DNA of 64,000 nucleotides from Psychrobacter immobilis (GTDB taxonomy: Bacteria; Pseudomonadota; Gammaproteobacteria; Pseudomonadales; Moraxellaceae): positions 1,922,001 through 1,986,000 of the forward strand of contig NZ_CAJGZV010000001.1 in assembly GCF_904846065.1 (NCBI RefSeq). Reading direction: 5' to 3'. The translations under genes were made by a program, and so were the position numbers. This document shows positions 52,648-61,411 of this stretch, one piece after another; within the stretch, counting starts at the first letter, position 1, and each line of letters opens with the position of its first letter. Under the pieces are notes generated by a model. The model was not told the DNA's origin, made no database searches, and worked only from the letters and a program-made list of their open reading frames with translations.

Positions 52648-54318
52648 TCAATCGTTTTTTGGCTTCAGTGCGGCACTGATATCGGCGAGTAGTGGCGGGA
52701 TATCATGCTTATCAGCGATGACCTCCAACATAACCAACTTGTCTTTTACAGCCGCTGCTTGCGTAAGAGCCGCTTTTAACTCGCCTGCTGTTTCTACTTT
52801 TAGCAGCAGACTATTATCATCGGTAGCACCAAAAGCTTTTGGCATCATCTGCCAGTTACACTTAGGAATGTCATTATAGCGCTGGTTTTCACCATGAATC
52901 GCCCGCTCCACGGTATAGCCATCATTATTAATCAGTACAATCACTGGATTGATATGCTCTTGAATCATCACCGCGATTTCTTGAATGGTCAACAAAGCTG
53001 AGCCATCACCAATTAATAAAACACTGCGCTTGTTTGGCGATGCAATAGCCGCACCCAAACTTGCCGGTAGCGTATAACCAATCGAACCCCACATTGGTTG
53101 TCCATAACAAGTCACGCCTTCTGGTAAACGCACATCACTGATGCCAAAATACGCCGTTCCCTGTTCTGCAAACACCAAATTATTATGGTCTAGATGATCG
53201 GCAATGATATGCCATAGATCATCTTGAAGAATAGCCTCGCTGTCCTTACCCTGCTGCTCATGCGGCTTGACTTCTTTACAGAACTGCTTTGGCACAATAT
53301 TAATATCTGAAGTCAAGACTTCATGTAGCGTTTTTAGGGCGTCTTTTAGGGCAATAGGTGCAAAATTTTTTCCAGCAATGCTCGCGCGCTCATAATGCAA
53401 ATCAACCACTGTATTTTCATCAATATCTTGGCTAAAACCTGCCGTCGTAGTATCGGTATATTGCACACCGATTTTTATTAAGCACTCACAGTTTTCGACT
53501 GCATCCTTGACCACAGGACGTGATGCCACGCCAGCATACGTCCCTGCCCAGCGCTCACTATTTTCGTCAAGCAAAGTTTTGCCCCATGACAACGTCGTAT
53601 AAGGAATATCCGTATCGGCAATCAATGCCTTAAGCTGATTTTGCAGCCCTAAACGATGCACCATCAAATCTGCCATCAGCGTCGTGGTTTTGTTTGGCAG
53701 AAACTCTATGAGCGCTTGTTTGAAATCTGCCAATGCTGCTTGACTGGTGATGTCTTCTTGGCTATCAACAAGCTTTGTAGTCGGTGGATAAATAGGTTGA
53801 CGAGCAACGTCAGGCGATAGTAACAGGTAGCCTGGGCGATGTTTTTTAAGAATTAAACGAATCACACGGTCGATTTCTGAGGCAGCATTTTCAGGGGTAA
53901 GCTGCGCTCGTGCTACCGTGACCGGCTCTACCATTTTAATAAAATGATTGAACACGCCATCACCAAGTGAGTGATGGATGCGGCGCTTTGAATCTTGTAG
54001 AGCCGTACTTGGCGCGCCCACGATATGAAGCACTGGTGCATACTCAGCAAAAGAGCCTGCGGTCGCGTTAATCGCTGACAATTCTCCCACCCCAAAGGTC
54101 GTCACCATCGCCGCAAAGCCGCGCTCACGTGCATAGCCGTCAGCTGCGTAACCTGCATTTAACTCATTGGTGTTACCCACCCAGCGCAGCTTATCAGAGG
54201 CAATAATATTGTCTAAAAAAGTTAAGTTGAAATCACCAGGTACGCCAAATATCTCTGATGCGCCTGCTTCTGCGACACGATCAAACAAATAATCAGCGAT
54301 GGTATATTGTTGACTCAT
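52648..54318 (-). CDS. 2-keto acid decarboxylase (indolepyruvate/phenylpyruvate type)
   Basis: TPP-dependent enzyme of the IpdC/KivD/pyruvate decarboxylase group. The 556 residues show VPGDFNLTFLDNI, NTNELNAGYAADGYAR with the catalytic Glu, a His pair in DSKRRIHHSLGDG as in pyruvate decarboxylases, and the TPP motif GDGSALLTIQEIAVMIQEHINPVIVLINNDGYTVE. The pyruvate versus indolepyruvate preference cannot be read. It probably takes keto acids from aromatic or branched amino acids to aldehydes. It is separate from the AruI-like decarboxylase. Confidence 0.87.
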   Translation of the reverse strand: MSQQYTIADYLFDRVAEAGASEIFGVPGDFNLTFLDNIIASDKLRWVGNTNELNAGYAADGYARERGFAAMVTTFGVGELSAINATAGSFAEYAPVLHIVGAPSTALQDSKRRIHHSLGDGVFNHFIKMVEPVTVARAQLTPENAASEIDRVIRLILKKHRPGYLLLSPDVARQPIYPPTTKLVDSQEDITSQAALADFKQALIEFLPNKTTTLMADLMVHRLGLQNQLKALIADTDIPYTTLSWGKTLLDENSERWAGTYAGVASRPVVKDAVENCECLIKIGVQYTDTTTAGFSQDIDENTVVDLHYERASIAGKNFAPIALKDALKTLHEVLTSDINIVPKQFCKEVKPHEQQGKDSEAILQDDLWHIIADHLDHNNLVFAEQGTAYFGISDVRLPEGVTCYGQPMWGSIGYTLPASLGAAIASPNKRSVLLIGDGSALLTIQEIAVMIQEHINPVIVLINNDGYTVERAIHGENQRYNDIPKCNWQMMPKAFGATDDNSLLLKVETAGELKAALTQAAAVKDKLVMLEVIADKHDIPPLLADISAALKPKND

Positions 54319-54579
54319 AGTACTTATCCTTAAGTGTTATTTTTATAAATCATGAAAATGATTAATATGGTTAAAGTCATTATAAAACTGTATTCCAGCC
54401 TATTTATAGAAAGCAAAGCTTTTGGAATATAGATTACAACAATCTGTTATATCACAGATGAAGGCTAGGATAATATGCCAATTTACTATCTTTTACTTTT
54501 TTTCATACTAACTGTTGACACGTTCAAAAAACTGCGTATAATACGCCTTCATCAACTGACGATAGTTAATTGATAATTA

Positions 54580-54654
54580 GCGGGAATAGCTCAGTGGTAG
54601 AGCATAACCTTGCCAAGGTTGGGGTCGAGAGTTCGAATCTCTTTTCCCGCTCCA
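54580..54654 (+). tRNA. tRNA-Gly(GCC), integration site of the element to the right
   Basis: A complete 75-base cloverleaf with encoded CCA: acceptor GCGGGAA paired with TTCCCGC, an anticodon stem-loop ACCTTGCCAAGGT giving anticodon GCC, and a T arm GAGAGTTCGAATCTC. The promoter region shows TTGACA (54512-54517) and TATAAT (54537-54542). A terminator follows. The integrase gene downstream and the foreign-looking content suggest insertion at this tRNA. Confidence 0.95.
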
Positions 54655-54661
54655 AATATCT

Positions 54662-54694
54662 AAAAAGCCTCACTTAACAGTGAGGCTTTTTTTT
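54662..54694 (+). terminator. Terminator of tRNA-Gly
   Basis: AAAAAGCCTCACT pairs with AGTGAGGCTTTTT around TAAC, with T8. Confidence 0.9.
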
Positions 54695-54788
54695 GTCCGA
54701 TTTTTAAGGGCTACAGAGTTTTCCAGTATTGGCTATTCAGTCTAATTGCTAAGTTTATCTAATATATTAAAAGCTCAAAAATCAGCAC

Positions 54789-54807
54789 CGTGACCAAAAC
54801 GTGACCA
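54789..54807 (+). repeat. Arm-site-like repeat, copy 1
   Basis: CGTGACCAAAACGTGACCA, itself two GTGACCA units 10-11 bases apart, followed by TTTCGTG. Confidence 0.7.
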
Positions 54808-54945
54808 TTTCGTGCCCATGCTATAAACACTGATTTCGTAATTGACCCCAACTTATTATTCTTATATTTATAAAAAGTGATGCTAAGAAATATTTCTTTA
54901 ACATCGCTTCTCTTTTTTTACTGCTTTTGTATATTGAGCTCATAG

Positions 54946-54964
54946 CGTGACCAAAACGTGACCA
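54946..54964 (+). repeat. Arm-site-like repeat, copy 2
   Basis: An exact copy of the 19-mer, 157 bases downstream, followed by AATCATG. Tandem pairs of 7-base motifs at this spacing are typical of arm-type binding by tyrosine integrases. Confidence 0.7.
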
Positions 54965-55081
54965 AATCATGAAAAAGTAAATATTCAAAATAACCCCAAC
55001 CTTAATTTTATACTTTGAAGCGCCTTACATATAAAGCTATACCGCTTTCTTCTACGCATATATTTCTAGTTTTATAGGTCT

Positions 55082-55306
55082 TCAGGACTGGTCACCAACA
55101 TCTTTATTTGGCTGATAGATAAACAAGTCACCCACCTGCACGTCTAAAAACTCACATAGCTGGTCAATAGTATTGAAATCAATTCTTGATGACTCTTCAT
55201 TATATAGTTTATGAAGGGTTGATTTACTCATGCCTGTTGCTCTTACGACATCTGCTACACGCAACTTTTTCTCTGCCAAAATCACAGGAAGTTTAGACAT
55301 AATCAT
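55082..55306 (-). CDS. XRE/Cro-type helix-turn-helix repressor
   Basis: A 74-residue DNA-binding protein with one HTH of the Cro/CI type: LAEKKLRVADVVRATGMSKSTLHKLYNEESSRI and then IDQLCEFLDVQVGDLF. Small one-domain regulators like this control excision and integration in many elements. AGAGG stands eight bases before the ATG at 55306. It is divergent from the excisionase-like gene across a 195-base region with two TACC-N8-GGTA palindromes. Confidence 0.86.
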   Translation of the reverse strand: MIMSKLPVILAEKKLRVADVVRATGMSKSTLHKLYNEESSRIDFNTIDQLCEFLDVQVGDLFIYQPNKDVGDQS

Positions 55307-55312
55307 AATTAA

Positions 55313-55328
55313 TACCTCTTTTCGGGTA
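55313..55328. promoter_or_regulatory. Operator candidate O1 of the element repressor
   Basis: TACCTCTTTTCGGGTA, a TACC-N8-GGTA palindrome, overlapping the start region of the XRE gene. Confidence 0.55.
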
Positions 55329-55383
55329 AAAATGCTTTACATTGAGGTAAAAAGATAATATAGTACACAAATCGGTTACTAAT

Positions 55384-55399
55384 TACCTTTAAGCGGGTA
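55384..55399. promoter_or_regulatory. Operator candidate O2 of the element repressor
   Basis: TACCTTTAAGCGGGTA, the same palindrome type, 71 bases from O1. A weaker third site, TTTACATTGAGGTAAA, lies between them. Confidence 0.55.
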
Positions 55400-55501
55400 A
55401 ATTATAGCTGATACTTCAAGATGCATTTTTACAGGTTGATAAAATAATTTTTATTCTATCACTTAATGCGATGACTTAATAACTGAAAAGAGGTAAATAT
55501 C

Positions 55502-55717
55502 ATGAGCAATACTTATTTAACAACTGATGAGCTAGCTGAACGCATAAAGTACGACGCACGTACTATCCGCAATCAAATGAAAGACACTGTCTTGATTGAG
55601 AACATCCATTACATCCGTCCTTTTGGCGGTCGCAAGATTTTATATGTATGGGAGCGTATCGAAGAAGATATGTGTAAGCCAGTCATGAGCGCTATCAATG
55701 GAATGGCACTTCAATAA
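55502..55717 (+). CDS. Excisionase-like HTH protein
   Basis: A 71-residue protein with a winged-helix-like start: YLTTDELAERIKYDARTIRNQMKDTVL, then HYIRPFGGRKILYVWERIEEDM. The design (short MerR/excisionase-type fold with an R-x-I-L-Y wing) and the position 17 bases before the integrase suggest a recombination directionality factor. GAGGT precedes the start. No close named relative recognised. Confidence 0.75.
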   Translation: MSNTYLTTDELAERIKYDARTIRNQMKDTVLIENIHYIRPFGGRKILYVWERIEEDMCKPVMSAINGMALQ

Positions 55718-55734
55718 AAATAAGGAGATTTACT

Positions 55735-56979
55735 ATGGCTACTATGAGAGGACGGTTTGGCAAACTGGTCGTTGACTTCCGCTACTTAGGTAAGCGCTGT
55801 CGAGAAAAGACCAGTTTAGAAGACAATCCAGCTAATCGTAAAAAATTAGCGCAAGTCATGAAAAAAATGGAAGCTGAAATCACTCTAGGTATTTTCGACT
55901 ATGCCGCTTACTTTCCAAAGAGTGAACGAGCACAGGAAATGGTGGCACTGGCTGATAGAGCAGAAGCTTGTATCAGTCGCAATCCGACCTTTAGGCAGTT
56001 TGTCGATATTTGGTATGAGGAGAAAAAGATTGAATGGCGGCCGAGCTATCGGCAAAAGATACAGATTATTTTAGATAAGTACTTATTACCTGAGTTTGGT
56101 GGCAAAGCAGTACATGCCATAAAAAAACCAGACTTGCTGACCTTCCGTAGCTCCCTCGCCAAAGTTTGTTACGGTAAAGATGGTCAGTCAAGTCTGTCAG
56201 TAGCACGAATCAATCAGATCATGATACTTCTTCGTATGATACTAGAAGAAGCATCAGATCGCCATGAGTTTGAGATGCCTTATAAAAATATTAAGAATCT
56301 CAAGCAAGCTCGTCCAGATGTAAATCCTTTTACCCTGGCTGAGGTATGGCTGTTTTTAAAGCACGTTCGAGCTGATTATAGGCACTACTACACTATTCGC
56401 TTCTTTACAGGAATGCGTACCAGTGAGATTGATGGGCTTAAGTGGGACTGTATTAACTTTGATCGGCGCGAGATCAGTATTCGCGGCGCGTTAGTCAATG
56501 GGGAGATGGGTCCAACGAAGACACTAGGCTCACAACGTGATATTGCAATGTCGCAGCTAGTGTATGACGCTTTGCTAGAGCAGAAGGCACGCACGTATGG
56601 TAAGTCAGAGTTTATCTTCTGTAATTCACAAGGCAATCCGATGGAGTATCGCAATGTGAATCGGCGTGTATGGAAACCAACCCTTGCTCTACTCGGCCTG
56701 AAACATAGGCGTGCTTATCAGACTCGGCACACGGCAGCGACGCTTTGGCTCGCTGCTGGTGAAAACCCTGAGTGGATAGCGCGGCAGATGGGTCACAGTA
56801 GTACGGAGATGCTGTTTCGTGTGTACAGCCGTTATGTGCCTGACATCACCCGTCAAGATGGCTCTGCAATGGATAACTTGCTCTTAGCAAGCAAGGAGAA
56901 GTTAACCAACGCATCGAATAGCTCTGAAGCTGTAGCAGCAGTTACGAGCGCACAAACTGACAAGGAGACGTCACAATGA
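55735..56979 (+). CDS. int: Tyrosine site-specific integrase
   Basis: A 414-residue recombinase. Residues about 1-60 form the small arm-DNA-binding domain (MATMRGRFGKLVVDFRYLGKRCREKTSLEDNP, DUF3596-like), about 85-180 the core-binding domain (RPSYRQKIQIILDKYLLPEFG), and about 200-385 the catalytic domain with the first Arg in FFTGMRTSEIDGLKW, YQTRHTAATLWLAAGE (Tyr in place of the usual first His, then Arg), GHSS and the nucleophile Tyr in FRVYSRY. AAGGAG precedes the ATG. It overlaps the next gene by 4 bases. It probably catalyses integration of this element at tRNA-Gly. Confidence 0.93.
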   Translation: MATMRGRFGKLVVDFRYLGKRCREKTSLEDNPANRKKLAQVMKKMEAEITLGIFDYAAYFPKSERAQEMVALADRAEACISRNPTFRQFVDIWYEEKKIEWRPSYRQKIQIILDKYLLPEFGGKAVHAIKKPDLLTFRSSLAKVCYGKDGQSSLSVARINQIMILLRMILEEASDRHEFEMPYKNIKNLKQARPDVNPFTLAEVWLFLKHVRADYRHYYTIRFFTGMRTSEIDGLKWDCINFDRREISIRGALVNGEMGPTKTLGSQRDIAMSQLVYDALLEQKARTYGKSEFIFCNSQGNPMEYRNVNRRVWKPTLALLGLKHRRAYQTRHTAATLWLAAGENPEWIARQMGHSSTEMLFRVYSRYVPDITRQDGSAMDNLLLASKEKLTNASNSSEAVAAVTSAQTDKETSQ

Positions 56980-57269
56980 AAATCATCAATTATGAAGAGC
57001 TGTTTGCTGAGTTTAAACCGGATGGTGCGATCAGTGAGGATGCGAATGTTATCGCTAATGCATTGATGCGTGAGTTGTACGTTTCATCGGGTCATAACTT
57101 AGCTCGCTTCTTGGGGGTAAAGTGGTGCTTTAATAACGATATGGCGATGCGTGTATGGGTACAGAAGCGCTTGGATGCTCAGGATGAGTACTTTGTGGAA
57201 GACATGAGCAGTAAGCTTCAGAGTGAGCTTTATGAGCTACTACCGCACTCTAGCTACGGCAGCTACTGA
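56976..57269 (+). CDS. Hypothetical protein of the integrase operon (97 aa)
   Basis: I do not recognise this protein. It is small and acidic-to-neutral, helical in appearance, with a conserved-looking core NALMRELYVSSGHNLARFLGVKW and a Trp-rich end part. AAGGAG stands before the ATG, which overlaps the int stop codon by 4 bases, so it is co-translated with the integrase. Confidence 0.7.
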   Translation: MKIINYEELFAEFKPDGAISEDANVIANALMRELYVSSGHNLARFLGVKWCFNNDMAMRVWVQKRLDAQDEYFVEDMSSKLQSELYELLPHSSYGSY

Positions 57270-57279
57270 GGAGAATATG

Positions 57280-57600
57280 ATGAGTGTAAAACTTCAACCC
57301 AACATGACGCAAAGCACATATGATATCAAAATATGTGAGGATTACTGGGCATACGATAATAAAAGCGGCTTTGTTGAGCATGTGAAGAAACTTTGCAAGA
57401 AGTATGAGGTTAGCCCTCAAGTACTTCTTGAGACAATCTCCCAGTGTTATGCCTACTTGGACGATGTTGTATGTGAATACTGCGGTTATGCTTGTCCAAT
57501 TGAAGTACCTGCTGATATTCCTTATATGCGCGCAAAAGACAGTTGGTTATGCGCAATATGTGAGCATGCTTTATGGCGGGTAAATAATATTAATAAATGA
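57280..57600 (+). CDS. Small zinc-ribbon-like protein (106 aa)
   Basis: No family recognised. From the ATG at 57280 (GAGGAG six bases before; the ATG at 57277 is also possible) the protein has a helical first half and ends in a likely zinc ribbon: CEYCGYAC at about residues 65-72 and CAICEHALW at about 93-101, giving four Cys in two CxxC pairs. It is the last gene before a terminator and belongs to the integrase transcript. DNA binding or a role in element regulation is possible. Confidence 0.68.
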   Translation: MSVKLQPNMTQSTYDIKICEDYWAYDNKSGFVEHVKKLCKKYEVSPQVLLETISQCYAYLDDVVCEYCGYACPIEVPADIPYMRAKDSWLCAICEHALWRVNNINK

Positions 57601-57615
57601 TGAGCTTTAATACTC

Positions 57616-57649
57616 AAAAGCCAGACAGCTTAAGTTGTCTGGCTTTTTT
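57616..57649. terminator. Terminator of the int operon (bidirectional)
   Basis: AAAAGCCAGACA pairs with TGTCTGGCTTTT around GCTTAAGT, with T6 on the plus side and TTTT on the minus side. Confidence 0.88.
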
Positions 57650-57746
57650 AATGATGATAATTTTTAAATACTATAAAAATTTAGTTTACCACAGGCATAC
57701 TTACGGGCCTTGTTACCTTTCCATTAGATAGGGTCACTTTCAGAAC

Positions 57747-59762
57747 TCATAGCGCTAGCTCTACATCCTCTTTTAAAATATCAAATACTTTATTTTTATG
57801 TACTTTTATGGCTTCATAGTTCCATGGTTTATCTTCTAAGGTTGCAATCATCAACTCTAATTTCAAGCTTAAAGGAGCCATTTTATTGCGCTGACTTTCT
57901 AATATCTTAGCTTTTTGTTGAGGAATATCGTTACTCAGAGACGAGTTCTCACTAATACTCATTAAACATAAGTTTCCGAACCCATGTAATTCAGTTTCAG
58001 GTAATATCTCATTAACTCTAGATGTCTGAGGTGAGAAGTGCTCAACAGAACTTTTGAAACTAAACCTAAATTTAGATTTTATTTCTTGAAGTAACTCAGT
58101 ATCTTTCCACAATAGATAATCTAGGTAATTAAACGCAAATACTCTAACCCGGCCATACCTTAAGCTTTCACTAAGAACCTCATTAGACACTGTAAATTTT
58201 ACGCTCCTGTCTACAATATACATAAAATCTCTAAACTCTTTAGGCGTTGTTGTGAGATAACGATTCACCATAAAAGCTCGAGCAAGACTTTCTAAAAACT
58301 TTAGATACTCTTCTGCCCTAATTGGAGTTGATTTCTCTTTATCGTTTAACCAATACAGCACTGCAGACAACCAGTTTTTACGAGAGTTAGTCGGATAAGA
58401 CACATGAAAGGCTGAAAGTAACATCATACAAGACAAATTTTCGCCAGATTTATCGCCTTCATCTATACTAAAACTATTCACATAGCTTGAGCCATTTTTA
58501 TCGAATTTATACCGTTTTAATGACCAATCCTCTTTGTCACTTGCGCGCTCACGCTTAACAATATATTGATCAAAAAGATAACGTAGCTTTAGCAGTGAAA
58601 AAATAAAACCCTTTACCTTCTCAATGTCTTTATCTATAAAGTTTTTGAAGGCATCAATTAAATCTTTATCATCTAAAGCAGGAAGGACTTCATCAGACTG
58701 TGACTTTATATAAATACGCAATACGTGCATAAGAAAGTTAGGAAAATCGATAACGCTAGTAAATCGCTCCGCTTTTCCTTCGTCCCTATCATCATTACCG
58801 CTTGTACCTCCTCTATCACCTTCTTTTCTTAATTCCTTACCAGCTTCGAGTGCACCCTCAAAAGAAAGCAATCTATTCTTTGAACCTGAACTGTCGCTTT
58901 GTATAATAACCTTATTAGTTAAATCCTCGAATCTTTCCAATAAAAAACCTGTAGAATGTTCACTGAATATAGCTTTGCGCTCATCTACCGAAAATCCCAA
59001 TTGTACATAACGGCTCATGTCTGCACAGGCAAGCCATACTTTCTGAATAACGACAGTAGCTTGCATATCTTCTTGGACAGCAGAAAGCAAGTTTGCTTTG
59101 ACTACTTCATGCTTCTCTAGCTGCTCCCCTCTATTATTCATCACCTCGAAATAGTGTGTAACATCAGTATTTTGAGGTACGCAGATGCGTAAGATTTTTA
59201 CTTTTTCTAGTAAGTAATTAGCAAATTCATTTAGCGAATCAGCTCCTTTTTCAGCAAAATTGCTAGTGATTACTCGATCTACGACTTTAAAACCCTCTAA
59301 TATTGAAGCATTAGTCTTATTGGTGCTGACTATGTTTACTAATTCAGACAGCTTGCCCGGCGAATCGTATTTAGATGTTTCACTTGAACAAAAAACGTCA
59401 AACAGTTTATTGATTGTAAATTCTGATTTGCTTCGGCTCTCAAAGCCAAGATTTACCTTCTTATACCATCCAAAACCATCTGGTATACGATATTTTAAAT
59501 AACAAGCTAATAAGCTTAATGTGGTAAAGCGCTGCTGACCATCAAGAATTTCAAAGTAGTCGGTTTTTTGGTGTACTACTAAGCTACCAACATAATAAGA
59601 AATCGATTTATCATCCTTTTCTGCGTAATCCTGAATATCGTCTATAAGTTGCTGTATTTGAGACTCACCCCAGTCGTAGTTGCGTTGATACACTGGTATC
59701 TTGTATTGCTCTTCACTAAGTAGTTGTCTAAGGTTAAAGCTATTTCGATTGCTATTGGTCAT
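57747..59762 (-). CDS. DUF262/DUF1524 protein (GmrSD-like)
   Basis: A 671-residue protein of the family of modification-dependent nucleases and related defense proteins. The N-terminal DUF262 (ParB-like NTPase fold) has IPVYQRNYDWGESQIQQLIDDI (residues about 18-39), YYVGSLVV and FEILDGQQRFTTLSLL, plus the MNNRGEQLEKHEVVKANLL segment (about 208-228). The C-terminal part has a DUF1524/HNH-like motif, SVEHFSPQ near residue 594 (nuclease His-x-x-Pro), and HGFGNLCLMS. In GmrSD the two parts (GmrS and GmrD) cut glucosylated-hydroxymethylcytosine DNA. The start overlaps the end of the next gene by 11 bases. Whether it targets modified DNA is inference. Confidence 0.86.
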   Translation of the reverse strand: MTNSNRNSFNLRQLLSEEQYKIPVYQRNYDWGESQIQQLIDDIQDYAEKDDKSISYYVGSLVVHQKTDYFEILDGQQRFTTLSLLACYLKYRIPDGFGWYKKVNLGFESRSKSEFTINKLFDVFCSSETSKYDSPGKLSELVNIVSTNKTNASILEGFKVVDRVITSNFAEKGADSLNEFANYLLEKVKILRICVPQNTDVTHYFEVMNNRGEQLEKHEVVKANLLSAVQEDMQATVVIQKVWLACADMSRYVQLGFSVDERKAIFSEHSTGFLLERFEDLTNKVIIQSDSSGSKNRLLSFEGALEAGKELRKEGDRGGTSGNDDRDEGKAERFTSVIDFPNFLMHVLRIYIKSQSDEVLPALDDKDLIDAFKNFIDKDIEKVKGFIFSLLKLRYLFDQYIVKRERASDKEDWSLKRYKFDKNGSSYVNSFSIDEGDKSGENLSCMMLLSAFHVSYPTNSRKNWLSAVLYWLNDKEKSTPIRAEEYLKFLESLARAFMVNRYLTTTPKEFRDFMYIVDRSVKFTVSNEVLSESLRYGRVRVFAFNYLDYLLWKDTELLQEIKSKFRFSFKSSVEHFSPQTSRVNEILPETELHGFGNLCLMSISENSSLSNDIPQQKAKILESQRNKMAPLSLKLELMIATLEDKPWNYEAIKVHKNKVFDILKEDVELAL

Positions 59763-61293
59763 TTATTGTCTCCATTGCTTGCTCTGATATATAGCCAAGA
59801 TCCTCAAAAATAGTTTTGATACCTGCTACTGTATCTAAATCTCTTATCTTTACATTCTCCTTATTGAGCTGAGGCAGTGGCTTATTTAAAAAATCAACAG
59901 GGGTCAGTGATTGCTGCAAACGCATAAATAAATTATCACGTCTAATGTATTTTTCTACACTTTCCAAGTAGACACTTGCATTTTTTAAGCGCAATGAATA
60001 AGCCCAAATAAATATGTACTCAACTGCTCGTGCTAAATCATACGCACCAAAACGGTCGTAATAACAGAGAACAAGGGCATTAAACATACGGCGAACGTAT
60101 CTGTCACCCTGACGCCACCAATGGCTATATTCATAACCTTCTTTTTTATTATCGATAGTCTGCATAATAGTTAACGCAGTGGGTTTAGACACTTTGCTTT
60201 GCTTTGGTTCTTGTAATTTTTCTTGCTGGTATAAAACAGCTTTTAGCCAATTATCATCTTTTTCTTTCATAGGCTTATTTAGTAGCGGACTCAAAAGCGT
60301 TTGGTAGTAGGTAACCCAATCAAAAAAACGTCGTCCATTAATTACTGTTTGGGTAATCTGAAACGGATATTCCATTATTTGCTGATCAAAATTTCGATGC
60401 GCGTGCTGGTTATAATTATCAACTGTGTTATGGATGACTTTTAGCCCTTGTTGAAAGGGGTATGAGTGTGGATAGTAATCACTATTCAAATTAACTCCTT
60501 TAAATACATGGATATCAGATTTTGAAAAGTAAAGATTAGGCTTGCCAAGACTCCACTGACGAATAGGATATAGATAATTTGAGAACAACAGTTTCAGATC
60601 CTTTGTATCTTTTTGCTCCCACTTATTCACAATAGACTCTTTTATACTATCCTCTGACGTAGCAAACTCGCGTAAGTGAAATGCTTTTAGCAAATCATGA
60701 GGACTCAATTCAAGACCACGTGAATTTTGTGAATCGAAAAACTGGAAGGCCTCTGATAAATCGCGGAGGGTCACCTGCACCACTTCACAATGATTAAGTA
60801 AGAAATCCAAAACTTCAGGGGTAAATTCAGGGCTATTAACATGACGCTTAACCAGCTCATAATTGACACTTAAGTTTTTTTGAGTTTCACTACAGTCAGG
60901 GAGTTGAATGTCTATAGGATTGAAACCCTCTAATTGCTTCTTAAGCACTTTGGAATCGGCTGCGGCATTAATAATCAATAGCAATGTCAAAGTACGCTGC
61001 TGACCATCAACTAAATCGACCTGCGTCTTACCTTTAACTGTGTTTTGATGTAAAACTACAGTACCCAAACGGTACGCATTATCCGGGTTATAAACATCAC
61101 CTAAGTTATGATCTAGCCTTTTGCACTGGTAGTACAAGTCTGTTAGCAAATCGATAACGTTATTTTCTGTCCAACGGTAAGGTCGCTGATAGATAGGTAT
61201 AGATAGTTTTTTATTTGAATCCTCTTTTGTAGATAGAAAACTTGAAATCCTTAAAACACTGTAAGCTTCATTAATGCTACTTTCTTCCGCCAT
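59752..61293 (-). CDS. DUF262 protein without nuclease domain (GmrS-like)
   Basis: A 513-residue partner of the gene downstream. It has a DUF262 N-terminus: IPIYQRPYRWTENNVIDLLTDL (residues about 32-53), YRLGTVVLHQN and VDLVDGQQRTLTLLLI, then FQFFDSQNSRGLELSPHDLLKAFHL. I see no HNH/DUF1524 motif at its C-terminus. Two full-length DUF262 genes, coupled by an 11-base overlap with the nuclease-like gene second, suggest a two-protein complex in which this one recognises DNA or hydrolyses nucleotide. It is the first gene of the pair. Defense role inferred. Confidence 0.85.
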   Translation of the reverse strand: MAEESSINEAYSVLRISSFLSTKEDSNKKLSIPIYQRPYRWTENNVIDLLTDLYYQCKRLDHNLGDVYNPDNAYRLGTVVLHQNTVKGKTQVDLVDGQQRTLTLLLIINAAADSKVLKKQLEGFNPIDIQLPDCSETQKNLSVNYELVKRHVNSPEFTPEVLDFLLNHCEVVQVTLRDLSEAFQFFDSQNSRGLELSPHDLLKAFHLREFATSEDSIKESIVNKWEQKDTKDLKLLFSNYLYPIRQWSLGKPNLYFSKSDIHVFKGVNLNSDYYPHSYPFQQGLKVIHNTVDNYNQHAHRNFDQQIMEYPFQITQTVINGRRFFDWVTYYQTLLSPLLNKPMKEKDDNWLKAVLYQQEKLQEPKQSKVSKPTALTIMQTIDNKKEGYEYSHWWRQGDRYVRRMFNALVLCYYDRFGAYDLARAVEYIFIWAYSLRLKNASVYLESVEKYIRRDNLFMRLQQSLTPVDFLNKPLPQLNKENVKIRDLDTVAGIKTIFEDLGYISEQAMETINDQ

Positions 61294-61411
61294 GAACTTA
61301 TACCTATCTGATTTTAGTTGTTGTTAGCTATTATATATAACTAGAATTCTTATCATTTTTTGAAAAATATTAAAATATAATAAATTCAATCCACCTGTTT
61401 TAAACTTCTAC

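Larger units (their letters stand above)
54695..55081. other. Left end of the integrated element, noncoding
   Basis: AT-rich region with no credible gene. It carries two copies of a 19-base repeat (54789-54807 and 54946-54964), plausible arm-type integrase sites near the attachment end. Confidence 0.6.

Noticed and set aside
54662..57649. The two GC hairpins (54662-54694, 57616-57649) as attachment repeats of the element
   Set aside because: They are ordinary terminators whose stems differ in sequence; the similarity is limited to the shared AAAAGCC...GGCTTTT pattern.
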